A stretch of 64,000 bases of DNA from Perlucidibaca sp. (GTDB taxonomy: Bacteria; Pseudomonadota; Gammaproteobacteria; Pseudomonadales; Moraxellaceae), in NCBI GenBank assembly GCA_023265995.1, contig JAHFSA010000009.1, positions 78,366 through 142,365 on the forward strand, read 5' to 3'. The notes under the pieces were generated by a model, which made no database searches, was not told the DNA's origin, and saw nothing but the letters and a program-made list of their open reading frames with translations. Position 1 is the stretch's first letter, and each line of letters begins with the position of its first letter. Below are positions 36,123 through 50,893 of this stretch, piece after piece. The translations under genes were made by a program, and so were the position numbers.

Positions 36123-36611
36123 ATGCCGTCCATGGATGTCGTCTCGGAGCTTGAAGTCTTCGAGGTCAACCACGCAGTCCAGAACACCATCAAGGAAATC
36201 GCCACCCGCTTCGATTTCCGTGGCTCCGACGTCAAGGTCGACTACAACGAGAAGAACAAGGAGATCAAGCTCACCGCCGACTCCGACTTCCAGGTCGATC
36301 AGGTCCGCGCCATGCTGGAAGCCCACATGATCAAGCGCAAGGTCGATCCGCAGGTGCTGGATGCGCAGAAGATCGAGCCCAGCGGCAAGACCATGAATCA
36401 GGTCATCAAGCTCAAGGATGGCCTCGACTCCGATACCGCCAAGAAGGTCGTCAAGCTGCTCAAGGAAAACGGCTACAAGGTGCAGGCCAGCATCCAGGGC
36501 GACAAGGTCCGCGTCAGCGACAAGAAGCGCGATGCCCTGCAGGAAGTCATGTCCTTCCTGCGTCAGCAGACCCTCGGTCTGCCGCTGCAGTTCAACAACT
36601 TCAAGGACTGA
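36123..36611 (+). CDS. yajQ: YajQ family nucleotide-binding protein
   Basis: YajQ (162 aa) is a small cytoplasmic protein with two ferredoxin-like domains. It starts MPSMDVVSELEVFEVNHAV and contains EIATRFDFRGSDV and the C-terminal LGLPLQFNNFKD, all typical of the family. Some members bind cyclic di-GMP or nucleotides. The ATG at 36123 is preceded by GGGGAGA. A much longer in-frame reading upstream lies antisense to the MBL and DUF4442 genes and is rejected. TATGAT at 36087 is a possible -10. Confidence 0.93.
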   Translation: MPSMDVVSELEVFEVNHAVQNTIKEIATRFDFRGSDVKVDYNEKNKEIKLTADSDFQVDQVRAMLEAHMIKRKVDPQVLDAQKIEPSGKTMNQVIKLKDGLDSDTAKKVVKLLKENGYKVQASIQGDKVRVSDKKRDALQEVMSFLRQQTLGLPLQFNNFKD

Positions 36612-36653
36612 CGAGCGCGACGCTGCCGGGCAGGCGCCACGCCGCGCCCGGCT

Positions 36654-37676
36654 TCAGTCCGGGCTGCCGGCCTGGCGATAGTCCAGAGGCGTCATGCCGG
36701 TCCAGCGCTTGAACACGCGCGAAAAGTTCGAGCTCTCGCGGAACCCCAGCCGATAGGCAATTTCCTTCACCGATACCTCGCTCTCGCGCAGCAGCACGCA
36801 GGCCTGTTCCTGGCGCTGCTGATCGAGCAGGGCCTGGAAGCTGCTGCCCTGCTGGCCGAGGCGGTTGCGGAAGGTGCGCACCGACAGGCTGAAGGCATCG
36901 GCCACCGCGCTCATGCGCGGCAGCGGCCCTTCATGACGCTGCAGGTACTGACGCACGGCCTCGACGAAGGAGCCGCGGGTCATGAGCTGATCCATGCGCT
37001 GGCTGATCTGCTGCAACAGCACGGCATGGGTCTCGGCATCGGCGGACGGATTGGGGGCATCGAGCAGCGACAGCGGAATGCTCAGGCCGTTGAAGCTGGC
37101 ATTGAAATTCACCGTGCCCAGGCAATGCGCCTGCAGGCTGGCAGCATAGGCCGGCGGCGCGCTGGCCAGATGCAGCCCGAGCTCGCGCACGCGCGGTCCC
37201 AGCAGGGGCTCGATGATGTTGAAGGCGGTGGTCAGCAGCAGCTCCATGACGAAGGCTTCATGCGCCGGCAGCTCGGTGATCATGTCCAGCACCAGCACCA
37301 GCTGGTTGCGGCGCTGCTCGCGATGCAGCAGCACGAACGGCGCCACCACGGCCATGTACTGATAGTAGAGATCGATCACTTCACGCAGCGACGCCGCTGT
37401 CAGCGTCGCCATGCCGAGCTGGCCATGGCTGCTCGGCGGCAGACAGCGGGCATAGCGCAGCGCCAGATCCGGCTCCGGGCACAGGCGCGCGGCGTTGTGG
37501 AAGACCAGAAAGACATCGACCAGGGAGACCAGGCGATCAGGACGGTCGAGTTGCTCCATGGTCAGGCGCGTGCCTTCCAGCAGTTGTCCGGCAGCGATCT
37601 GCCACTCCGACTCGAAAAGCTGGATGAGCTTGCGCGGGTAGGCCGCGATGGTCACATGTCGATTGCTGCTGGGCAC
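36654..37676 (-). CDS. AraC-family transcriptional regulator
   Basis: This regulator of about 340 residues has an arabinose-binding-type N-terminal domain and a C-terminal AraC helix-turn-helix pair. The latter shows LSVRTFRNRLGQQGSSFQAL, SVKEIAYRLGFRESSNFSRV and FKRWTGMTPLDYR, matching the OruR/ArgR-like branch. GTG 37676 is used; GTG 37655 is equally possible and neither has a strong ribosome-binding site. The gene is divergent from the hot-dog protein gene at 37897, and the gap has an 11-bp direct repeat. Confidence 0.85.
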   Translation of the reverse strand: MPSSNRHVTIAAYPRKLIQLFESEWQIAAGQLLEGTRLTMEQLDRPDRLVSLVDVFLVFHNAARLCPEPDLALRYARCLPPSSHGQLGMATLTAASLREVIDLYYQYMAVVAPFVLLHREQRRNQLVLVLDMITELPAHEAFVMELLLTTAFNIIEPLLGPRVRELGLHLASAPPAYAASLQAHCLGTVNFNASFNGLSIPLSLLDAPNPSADAETHAVLLQQISQRMDQLMTRGSFVEAVRQYLQRHEGPLPRMSAVADAFSLSVRTFRNRLGQQGSSFQALLDQQRQEQACVLLRESEVSVKEIAYRLGFRESSNFSRVFKRWTGMTPLDYRQAGSPD

Positions 37677-37763
37677 AGGAAAAATACTACATGAATCAAT
37701 CAGACCTGCAGCATAACAGACGAATACCGCGCTTTTCCCTAGCCTGCGAGCCGGTTCGGGACT

Positions 37764-37816
37764 GTCATTTCGGCTACATGCTTGACCATGCTCCGGGACA
37801 ATCGCGTCATTTCGGC
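37764..37816. repeat. Direct repeat in the AraC/thioesterase gap, candidate operator
   Basis: GTCATTTCGGC occurs at 37764-37774 and again at 37806-37816, 42 bp start to start, about four helical turns. The match continues partly downstream (TAC follows both, with one extra C in the second copy). AraC-type proteins often bind direct repeats, so this may control the gene at 37897. Confidence 0.5.
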
Positions 37817-37896
37817 CTACTCCTCGCGCGCCAGCTGCGGCATGCTCCCGGCATCGGCCCGAAAACCGGGACTGCCCTGCCAGCGAGGAATCCACC

Positions 37897-38388
37897 GTGA
37901 GCTTCAGCAACAACATCACGCGCGCCCTGCGCCCCTTCGAGAAACTGCCAGCCGGCCTGCGCAGCCGCGCCATTTCGCTGATCTTCGGCAACGTCGTGCC
38001 CTTCGTCGGCACCTCGGGCCTGATCTACGAGGAAATCACCTCGGAGCGCGTGGTGGTCAGCGTGCGCAACAAGCGCAAGGTGCAGAACCACATCAAGAGC
38101 GTGCATGCCGCCGCCATGGCGCTGCTGGCCGAAACCGCCTCCGGCTTCGTGGTCGGCGCCAACCTGCCGGATGACAAGATGCCGCTGATCAAGTCCCTGC
38201 ACGTCGACTACAAGCGCCGCTCCACCGGCGACCTGCGCGCCGTCGCCACCCTGAGCCCGGAGCAGATCGCGAAGATCCGCAGCGAGCCCAAGGGCGAGGT
38301 TCTGGTGCCGGTCACGCTGACCGACGCCACCGGCGAAGAACCGGTGCAGTGTCAGATGCTCTGGGCCTGGACCAGCAAGAAGAAGTGA
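37897..38388 (+). CDS. DUF4442 hot-dog-fold protein (putative thioesterase)
   Basis: This 163-residue hot-dog-fold protein resembles the DUF4442 group. The core helix is HIKSVHAAAMALLAETASGF and the strands include KSLHVDYKRRSTGDL. The start is GTG 37897, with GAGGA 7 nt upstream. It is divergent from the AraC regulator, which may control it. It is only distantly similar to the DUF4442 protein at 35571, so the pair does not look like a recent duplication. Confidence 0.85.
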   Translation: MSFSNNITRALRPFEKLPAGLRSRAISLIFGNVVPFVGTSGLIYEEITSERVVVSVRNKRKVQNHIKSVHAAAMALLAETASGFVVGANLPDDKMPLIKSLHVDYKRRSTGDLRAVATLSPEQIAKIRSEPKGEVLVPVTLTDATGEEPVQCQMLWAWTSKKK

Positions 38389-38406
38389 TGCCCGGCGCTG
38401 GCCGCC

Positions 38407-38610
38407 TCAGTAATGGGGCGGCGGCGCCTCTTCCGCCGGCATGGAGATCAGCGACGGCTGCATGGCCTTGAGCTGGTCATAAAGCACGCGGATTTCACCC
38501 TGCAACAGGTCGATATCGCGCTGCTGCTTCGCCACCACCTGATTGAGCGATTCCAGCAAGTCGTCCTGGAAGGCCACCTTGACCTCGAGATTCGTCAGGC
38601 GTGTGTCCAT
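38407..38610 (-). CDS. slyX: SlyX family protein
   Basis: This 67-residue protein is almost entirely coiled coil (TNLEVKVAFQDDLLESLNQV followed by QQRDIDLLQGEIRVLYDQL) and ends with the Pro-rich APPPHY seen in SlyX. Its role is unknown. GGAGA lies 7 nt before ATG 38610. Confidence 0.9.
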   Translation of the reverse strand: MDTRLTNLEVKVAFQDDLLESLNQVVAKQQRDIDLLQGEIRVLYDQLKAMQPSLISMPAEEAPPPHY

Positions 38611-38741
38611 GATGAGTCTCCCGGCTGTTCATCAATCACAAGTATGGCACGAACCGCGCCCCGGCACGCTCCGCCATGCCCCCGGCAGCGAGCGGATTTG
38701 CTAGACTGCGCGCCCTAGTTTTCCTGTCCAGGCTGGTTTCC

Positions 38742-40538
38742 ATGGCCCTGCTTTCCCTGCGTGATGTCTCTGTTGCCTTCGGCGGCCCGCACCTGCTCAA
38801 CAAGGCCGCGTTCAGCCTCGACCGTGGCGAGCGCGTCTGCATCATCGGCCGCAACGGCGAAGGCAAGTCGACCATGCTCAAGGTCATTGCCGGCGAGATC
38901 CTGCCCGATAGCGGCGAGATCGTGCGCCAGCAGGGCCTGCGCATCGCCACCATGATGCAGGAAGTGCCGCGCGACTGGACCGGCACGGTGGAAGACATCG
39001 TCGCCGCCGGCCTGCAGGACCACCCGGACATGGTCGGCCACCTGGAGGACTGGGAAATCCAGACCAAGGTCGCCAAGATCACCACGCGCCTGGAACTCGA
39101 CCCCTACAGCGAGTTCGCCAGCCTGTCCGGCGGTCGCAAGCGTCGCGTGCTGCTGGCGCGCGCGCTCATCACCGAGCCCGACATCCTGCTGCTCGACGAG
39201 CCCACCAACCATCTCGACATCCGCTCCATCACCTGGATCGAGCAGTTCCTGCTGGGCTGGAACGGCACGCTGCTGTTCATCACCCATGACCGCAGCTTCC
39301 TCGGCACCGTGGCGACCCGCATCGTCGAGCTCGATCGCGGCACGCTGCGCAGCTTCCCGGGCAACTACACCGCCTACCTCGAGAACAAGGCCGCGCAGCT
39401 CATCGCCGAAGAGCATCAGAGTGCTGTCTTCGACAAGAAGCTGGCGCAGGAAGAGGTCTGGATCCGTCAGGGCATCAAGGCCCGCCGCACCCGCAACGAA
39501 GGCCGCGTGCGCGCCCTCGAACAGCTGCGCCGCGACCGTGCCGCGCGCCGCGAGCGCACCGGCAATGCCAGGCTCGTCATCAGCGATGCCGAACGCTCGG
39601 GCAAGCTCGTGCTGGAGGCCACCGGTCTCTGCAAGACCCTCGGCGGCCTGAATCTGGTGCAGGACTTCAGCACCGTGGTCATGCGCGGCGACAAGATCGG
39701 CCTGATCGGCGACAACGGCGTCGGCAAGACCACGCTGATCAATCTGCTGCTGCAGAAGATCGAGCCCGATGCCGGCAGCGTGCGTCACGGCACCATGCTG
39801 CAGGTCGCCTATTTCGACCAGCTGCGCGCCCAGCTCGACCCAGAGGCCAGCGTCATCGACAACGTCGTCGAGGGCTCCGACTTCATCGAGGTCAACGGCC
39901 AGCGCAAGCATGCCCTGTCCTATCTGCAGGACTTCCTGTTCTCGCCGCAGCGTGCACGCACGCCGGTGAAGGCGCTGTCCGGCGGTGAGCGCAACCGCCT
40001 GCTGCTGGCCAAGCTGTTCACCCGCCCGACCAACCTGCTCATCCTCGACGAACCCACCAACGACCTCGATGTCGAGACGCTGGAACTGCTCGAAGAGCTG
40101 CTGGTGAGCTATCAGGGCACGCTGCTGGTGATCAGTCATGACCGCGCCTTCCTCAACGAGGTGGTGACCAGCACCTGGGTCTTCGAGGGCAATGGCGAGA
40201 TCAATGAATACGTCGGCGGCTACGATGACTGGCTGCGCCAGCGTCCGACGCAGACCTCCGTGTCGCTGCCCGGCAAGCCGGCGGCACCTCTGCAGCCCGA
40301 ACCCGTGGCGGCCGCCAGCAAGCGCAAGCTCAGCTACAAGGAGCAACGCGAGCTCGACGCCATTCCGGGCGAGATCGCCAGTCTGGAGAGTGAACAGGAA
40401 GCAGCCCAGGCCGCCCTCGCCGATGGCTCGCTGTTCGTCAGCGACCTCGGTCGCGCGAACGCCCTCACCCTGCGCCTGAGCGAGATCGAGGAGCGCCTGC
40501 TGCATCTGCTGGAGCGCTGGGAAGTCCTTGGCAACTAA
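38742..40538 (+). CDS. uup: ABC-F family ATPase Uup
   Basis: Uup (598 aa) is a cytoplasmic ABC-F protein with two ATPase domains and no membrane segments; the family acts on ribosomes or branched DNA. Walker A sites are GRNGEGKSTMLK and GDNGVGKTTLIN, signatures LSGGRKRRVLLARA and LSGGERNRLLLAKL, and Walker B sites ILLLDEPTNHLD and LLILDEPTNDLD. The linker is a charged helical pair. A C-terminal coiled coil (RKLSYKEQRELDAIPGEIAS) is the Uup-specific extension. ATG 38742 is the first start that fits the family; the upstream reading is not conserved in character. Confidence 0.94.
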   Translation: MALLSLRDVSVAFGGPHLLNKAAFSLDRGERVCIIGRNGEGKSTMLKVIAGEILPDSGEIVRQQGLRIATMMQEVPRDWTGTVEDIVAAGLQDHPDMVGHLEDWEIQTKVAKITTRLELDPYSEFASLSGGRKRRVLLARALITEPDILLLDEPTNHLDIRSITWIEQFLLGWNGTLLFITHDRSFLGTVATRIVELDRGTLRSFPGNYTAYLENKAAQLIAEEHQSAVFDKKLAQEEVWIRQGIKARRTRNEGRVRALEQLRRDRAARRERTGNARLVISDAERSGKLVLEATGLCKTLGGLNLVQDFSTVVMRGDKIGLIGDNGVGKTTLINLLLQKIEPDAGSVRHGTMLQVAYFDQLRAQLDPEASVIDNVVEGSDFIEVNGQRKHALSYLQDFLFSPQRARTPVKALSGGERNRLLLAKLFTRPTNLLILDEPTNDLDVETLELLEELLVSYQGTLLVISHDRAFLNEVVTSTWVFEGNGEINEYVGGYDDWLRQRPTQTSVSLPGKPAAPLQPEPVAAASKRKLSYKEQRELDAIPGEIASLESEQEAAQAALADGSLFVSDLGRANALTLRLSEIEERLLHLLERWEVLGN

Positions 40539-40602
40539 GGCTTGACCGACCGGTCACGAACAGGCAACCTCCTGCGTCGTTCCCCTGCGACGAGTCCTGT
40601 TC

Positions 40603-41295
40603 ATGACCGCCACTGTTGCTCCAGACCACCCCTTCATTGACGCCCCGGCACCGTGGACCCTGCGCGGCCGCGGCTACATCCTCGCCATCAGGATGCCGGA
40701 AGCGGTGCTCGCCAACTGCCAGCACACCCCGGCCGAACTGCGTGCCAGCCGCCGCAGCCCGCTGTCACTGGCCATGCTGGTGGATTACGCGGAAAGCCCG
40801 GCCGGGCCTTATCAGGAACTGCTGTTCATTCCCGGCACCTTCGACTTCAAGGGCCTGCGCCGCCCGAGCATTTCACGCATCTTCGTGTCGACCATGGACT
40901 CGGTGATCAACGGCAGGCGCAACTGGGGCATCCCCAAGGATCGCTGCGACTTCAACATCGACTGGCAGGAAGATGGCATTGATCGTGCCGAGCTGACTGG
41001 CGATGACGGCAGCAGCATCGCCCGCCTCGTGCTGGCCGCGCGCGGCCCGCGCCTGCCCATGCCCGGGCACTGGCTGCCGAAGCGCCTGCGCACGCTGTCA
41101 CAGCTCTGGGAAGGGCATCAGTTCACGCTCGCGCCCAGCGCCCGCGGCAGCCTGCGCCGTGCGCGCGTGCTCGACTGGGCCTTCGATGCCGAGCAGTTCC
41201 CGGACCTGGCGCAAGGCCGCTGTGTCGCGGCCTTCCAGATACCCGAGTTCGAAATGCTCTTTCCCGAAGCCAGCGTGCGCCGCTGGCACGACTGA
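40603..41295 (+). CDS. Acetoacetate decarboxylase-like family protein
   Basis: This 230-residue protein resembles the acetoacetate decarboxylase superfamily: LAMLVDYAESPAGPYQELLF followed by ISRIFVSTMDSVINGRRNWG and IPKDRCDF, where the lysine may match the Schiff-base lysine region. True decarboxylases usually carry a Lys-Lys pair that is not evident here, so the reaction is uncertain. It follows uup after 64 bp. Confidence 0.7.
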   Translation: MTATVAPDHPFIDAPAPWTLRGRGYILAIRMPEAVLANCQHTPAELRASRRSPLSLAMLVDYAESPAGPYQELLFIPGTFDFKGLRRPSISRIFVSTMDSVINGRRNWGIPKDRCDFNIDWQEDGIDRAELTGDDGSSIARLVLAARGPRLPMPGHWLPKRLRTLSQLWEGHQFTLAPSARGSLRRARVLDWAFDAEQFPDLAQGRCVAAFQIPEFEMLFPEASVRRWHD

Positions 41296-41338
41296 ACGCG
41301 CCCTCTTCCGGTCACGGCGGCCAGCCCGGCTGTCGCGC

Positions 41339-43018
41339 TCAGTCGCGGTGGCCGCGCTCGGTCCACCAGAGCTGGGTCAGCATCCACAGCCAGTAGCCGG
41401 TGCAACCGAGCAGGCTGAGCAGCCCCAGCACATGCATGCCGAGCACATGCGGACCGTCCTCCAGCTGCAGCATCATGCCGCTGACCAGGAACAGGCCGGC
41501 GAGCAGCACGGCACGGGCCTGGCGGTGGCTGGCGCGCTCCAGGCGCCCGACCAGGCGTGACAACTCCTCGATCTGCATGGGCGGCGGCCCGGAATAGCCG
41601 CCATGGCCATTGCCGTTGCCCGGCACGGTGCCGGGATGATAGAGGCGCTCGACGGCATCCAGCGCCCGCGAGCGCACCGCCCGCGCCAGCACCTTGGGGC
41701 TGTAGCGGTTGGCCAGGGTCTTGCGCAGCAGCGGCATGGCCTCGTCCATGAGCTGGAAGTGCGGATCGATCAGGCGACCGAAACCCTCCAGCGTGACGCA
41801 GGCCTTGGCCAGCAGGGTCAGCTCGCTGGGCAGACGCAGCGAGTAGTTGCGCAGGATGGCGGCGATGGCCGTGAGCAGGGCATTGATGTCGAGCTCGGCC
41901 ATGGGCACGCCCTCGAACTGCTCGATGAGATTGGTGACCTCGGCCACCAGGCCGTCACGATTGACATAGCGCCCGGCCGACCACTCCACCAGCACCTGCG
42001 TCACCGTGTCCGGCTCCTGCAGCGCGACTCCGCGAATAAGACGGATGAGCTGGTCGCGCCGGGTCGCGGTCAGGCGCCCGACCATGCCGTAATCGAGCAT
42101 GGCGATGCGGCCACCGGGCAGGATGAGGAAGTTGCCGGGGTGCGGATCGGCATGGAAGAAGCCGTCTTCCAGCATCATCTTCCAGACCGCGCGGGCGCCG
42201 CGCCGGGCCAGCTGCTTGCGGTCGAGACCGGCGGCATCGATGGCCTCGACATTCTTGGCAGGAATGCCGCGAATGAACTCCTGCACATTGAGGTCGTCGC
42301 AGGTCCACTCCCAGTAGATGCGCGGAATCACCAGCCAGTCGAGCTGACGCAGGTTGTCGCGCATGCGGTCGGCGCTGCGTGCCTCTATGCTGAAGTCGAG
42401 CTCGCGCAGCAGCGACGCCTCGAACTCCTGGATGATCTCTATGGGCTGGTAGCGACGCAGCTCGGCCGACTGCGCCTCGGCGATCTCGGCCAGCTTCTGC
42501 AGCAGGCGCAGGTCGGCCTGGATCTTTTCCTCGACGCCGGGGCGACGGATCTTCAGCACCACTTCCTGGCCGATATGCGTCACCGCCCGGTAGACCTGGG
42601 CCATGGAGGCGGTGCCCACGGGCTTCTCGTCGATCTCGCGGAAACAGGCGCCGACCTTGGCGCCGAGGCTGCGCTCCAGCTGCGGCTTGAGCTGGGAGAA
42701 CGGCACTGCGGCGGCCTGGTCCTGGAGCTTCTCGAACTCGCTGATCCACTCCGCCGGCAGCAGGTCGACGCGGGTGGCCAGGATCTGCCCGAGCTTGACG
42801 AAGGTCGGCCCCATCTCTTCCAGCGCCAGCCGCGCCCTGGCCTCGCTGGGCAGGCGGCGGATGTCGGCCGGCAGGTCCTGGCGCACCCAGCGGCGCAACC
42901 AGCCCACGCTGCCTTCCAGGTGCAGCCAGCGCACGATGTCATCGAAGCCGTACTTGAGCAGGATGCCGATCAGCTCACGCAGGCGGGCGAACTCGCGGGC
43001 ACTGGAAAAGAGGTTCAT
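41339..43018 (-). CDS. ubiB: UbiB/ABC1-family atypical kinase
   Basis: This 559-residue protein belongs to the UbiB/AarF/ABC1 atypical kinase family linked to ubiquinone synthesis. It has the family KxGQ motif (TFVKLGQILATRVDLLP), the Ala-rich loop VGTASMAQVYRA in place of a glycine loop, HADPHPGNFLIL and the metal-binding LDYGMVGR. Two C-terminal membrane helices are visible. It is not next to ubiE or ubiJ here, so it may be an ABC1 paralogue rather than the main UbiB. It precedes hemE's 3' end on the same strand order (hemE upstream). Confidence 0.85.
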   Translation of the reverse strand: MNLFSSAREFARLRELIGILLKYGFDDIVRWLHLEGSVGWLRRWVRQDLPADIRRLPSEARARLALEEMGPTFVKLGQILATRVDLLPAEWISEFEKLQDQAAAVPFSQLKPQLERSLGAKVGACFREIDEKPVGTASMAQVYRAVTHIGQEVVLKIRRPGVEEKIQADLRLLQKLAEIAEAQSAELRRYQPIEIIQEFEASLLRELDFSIEARSADRMRDNLRQLDWLVIPRIYWEWTCDDLNVQEFIRGIPAKNVEAIDAAGLDRKQLARRGARAVWKMMLEDGFFHADPHPGNFLILPGGRIAMLDYGMVGRLTATRRDQLIRLIRGVALQEPDTVTQVLVEWSAGRYVNRDGLVAEVTNLIEQFEGVPMAELDINALLTAIAAILRNYSLRLPSELTLLAKACVTLEGFGRLIDPHFQLMDEAMPLLRKTLANRYSPKVLARAVRSRALDAVERLYHPGTVPGNGNGHGGYSGPPPMQIEELSRLVGRLERASHRQARAVLLAGLFLVSGMMLQLEDGPHVLGMHVLGLLSLLGCTGYWLWMLTQLWWTERGHRD

Positions 43019-43062
43019 GGGGCATTCCGGATCTTGTCGTTATGCCCCGAGTGTAGCGGAAG

Positions 43063-44163
43063 TCAGCGCGCCTCGTGATAGCGCGCCGACAGCTCGACGA
43101 CGGCCTCGATGAAGGCGCCGGCATGGGCCGGATCGACATGCTGCTCGATGCCGTGACCGAGGTTGAAGACATGACCGCTGCCGGCGCTGACGCCCAGCTC
43201 CGGCGTCCACACCCCGGCATGGCTGGCGAGGATGCGCTCGACCTCCTGACGGATGCGCGCAGGCGGCGCGTAGAGCATGGCCGGGTCCATGTTGCCCTGC
43301 AGGGCGACGCGGGCGCCGACACGCTGACGCGCCAGGCCCAGGTCCGTGGTCCAGTCCAGGCCGAGGGCATCGGCGCCGGTATCAGCCATGGCTTCCAGCC
43401 ACTGGCCGCCACCCTTGGTGAAGAGGATGACCGGCACGCGGCGACCGTCATGGTCGCGGATCAGGCCGTTGACGATCTGCTGCATGTAGGCCAGCGAGAA
43501 CTCGCGATAGGCGGCATGCGACAGCGCCCCACCCCAGGAGTCGAAGATCTGCACGGCCTGGGCGCCGGCCAGGATCTGGGCATTGAGATAGGACGTCACC
43601 GATTGCGCGAGCTTGGCCAGCAGCGCGTGCAGGACCTCGGGCTGCGTCACCATCAGCGTCTTGGCGGCGCGGAAATCCTTCGACGAACCGCCCTCGACCA
43701 TGTAGGTCGCCAGCGTCCACGGGCTGCCGGCGAAGCCGATCAGCGGCACGCGGCCGTTGAGCTCGCGGCGGATGGTGCGCACGGCATCCATGACATAGCC
43801 GAGATCCTTTTCCGGATCAGGGACGGGCAGCGCCGCGACCTCGGCCATGGTGGTCACGGTGTTGCGGAAGCGCGGGCCTTCACCGGTCTCGAAATACAGA
43901 CCCAGACCCATGGCGTCGGGAATGGTGAGGATGTCCGAAAACAGGATGGCGGCATCGAGCGGATAGCGGTCGAGCGGCTGCAGGGTGACCTCGCAGGCCA
44001 GCTGCGGATTCATCATGAGCTTCATGAAGTCGCCGGCCTGGGCGCGCGTGGCGCGATACTCCGGCAGATAGCGACCGGCCTGACGCATCATCCACACCGG
44101 AGTGCGGTCCACGGGTTGACGCAGCAGGGCGCGCAGGAAGCGGTCGTTCTTCAGCTCGGACAT
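43063..44163 (-). CDS. hemE: Uroporphyrinogen decarboxylase
   Basis: HemE (366 aa) removes four carboxyl groups from uroporphyrinogen III to make coproporphyrinogen III. Family motifs are [33 protein letters not shown] and [17 protein letters not shown], with the later FDSWGGALS and GNMDPAML. The length is normal. It is transcribed toward ubiB with a 44-bp gap and is divergent from the small lipoprotein gene. Confidence 0.97.
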   Translation of the reverse strand: MSELKNDRFLRALLRQPVDRTPVWMMRQAGRYLPEYRATRAQAGDFMKLMMNPQLACEVTLQPLDRYPLDAAILFSDILTIPDAMGLGLYFETGEGPRFRNTVTTMAEVAALPVPDPEKDLGYVMDAVRTIRRELNGRVPLIGFAGSPWTLATYMVEGGSSKDFRAAKTLMVTQPEVLHALLAKLAQSVTSYLNAQILAGAQAVQIFDSWGGALSHAAYREFSLAYMQQIVNGLIRDHDGRRVPVILFTKGGGQWLEAMADTGADALGLDWTTDLGLARQRVGARVALQGNMDPAMLYAPPARIRQEVERILASHAGVWTPELGVSAGSGHVFNLGHGIEQHVDPAHAGAFIEAVVELSARYHEAR

Positions 44164-44325
44164 GGGCAGGCTCGCAGGAGACAGGCTTGAGGTCGATATT
44201 CAGGGGCCGTATTGTAGCATCAGGCGGGGGCAATCCTGCCTGCGCAGCGGCGGCGTATGCAGCACGCCGGACGACCGCGTTATCTCTATTTGCAGCACAG
44301 GGCTGCAACCATCCGGGGAGCGGAC

Positions 44326-44712
44326 ATGAAAGCCTTCCTGCCGCGCGCGCTGATCGTTCTGGCTCTGACCCTGGCCACGACAGCCTGCGCCACCCGCGAG
44401 CGCTACGAGAGCCAGCTGCAACGCTGGGTCGGCGCCAACATCAGTGTCGTCATGGATGCCTGGGGCTATCCGTCCGGCAGCTTCGAGGCGCCCAGCGGCA
44501 ATCTGGTCTATGTCTGGGATCGCCAGGATGCCTACGAGGTCGAGCCGGCGATCTCGACCGGCATCTACGGCGGCAGCGGCCGCTACGGCAGCGCCATCGG
44601 TTTCGGCTTTGGCAGCCAGACCCACATGATGCGCTGCCAGACCTATTTCGAGGTCGACAAGAAGAAGACCATCCTGAGCTGGCGCACCCAGGGCAACAAC
44701 TGCCGGCAGTGA
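44326..44712 (+). CDS. Small lipoprotein, hypothetical
   Basis: This 128-residue protein has a lipoprotein signal with lipobox LATTAC (Cys21) and a mature part beginning ATRERYESQLQRWVG. It contains VVMDAWGYPSGSFEAPSGNL, reminiscent of small BamE/SmpA-like or YifL-type lipoproteins, but I cannot place it in a family. Two cysteines near the C-terminus (MMRCQTYF, GNNCRQ) may form a disulfide. GGGGAG lies 6 nt before ATG 44326; a longer reading lacks a signal at its start. Confidence 0.8.
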   Translation: MKAFLPRALIVLALTLATTACATRERYESQLQRWVGANISVVMDAWGYPSGSFEAPSGNLVYVWDRQDAYEVEPAISTGIYGGSGRYGSAIGFGFGSQTHMMRCQTYFEVDKKKTILSWRTQGNNCRQ

Positions 44713-44727
44713 CGGTCCATCCAGACG

Positions 44728-44758
44728 TGAAAAAGCCGGGACATGCCCGGCTTTTTCA
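44728..44758. terminator. Bidirectional terminator between the lipoprotein gene and gltD
   Basis: A 13-bp perfect stem (44728-44740 with 44746-44758) with a 5-nt loop has an A5 run on one side and a T5 run on the other. It serves the rightward lipoprotein gene and the leftward gltBD operon. Confidence 0.9.
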
Positions 44759-44773
44759 TGCCCGCGAACAACC

Positions 44774-46204
<1,431 letters not shown>

Positions 46205-46221
46205 TCAATACCTGTACGTGC

Positions 46222-50688
<4,467 letters not shown>

Positions 50689-50767
50689 CAGGTTTACCTT
50701 GGGAAACAAAGGTTTATAAATCTCTTGCGCAGGCACAACAGGCGCCGTGCACAAAAAAGGGACGCGT

Positions 50768-50796
50768 ATAGTAGGTGAAAAGCGGGGTTCACTCAA
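50768..50796 (-). promoter_or_regulatory. Sigma-70 type promoter for gltBD
   Basis: On the minus strand TTGAGT (-35, 50796-50791) and TACTAT (-10, 50773-50768) are separated by 17 bp. The predicted start near 50761 gives a leader of about 70 nt before gltB. Confidence 0.55.
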
Positions 50797-50893
50797 ATGC
50801 CGAAGGGCATCAGCAGCCCTCGCCACCCCGTATCACGATGAATCTAGGCAATTTTCACGCCAGCGCGAGCCGGCGCACGACCTGCCCGGTCGC

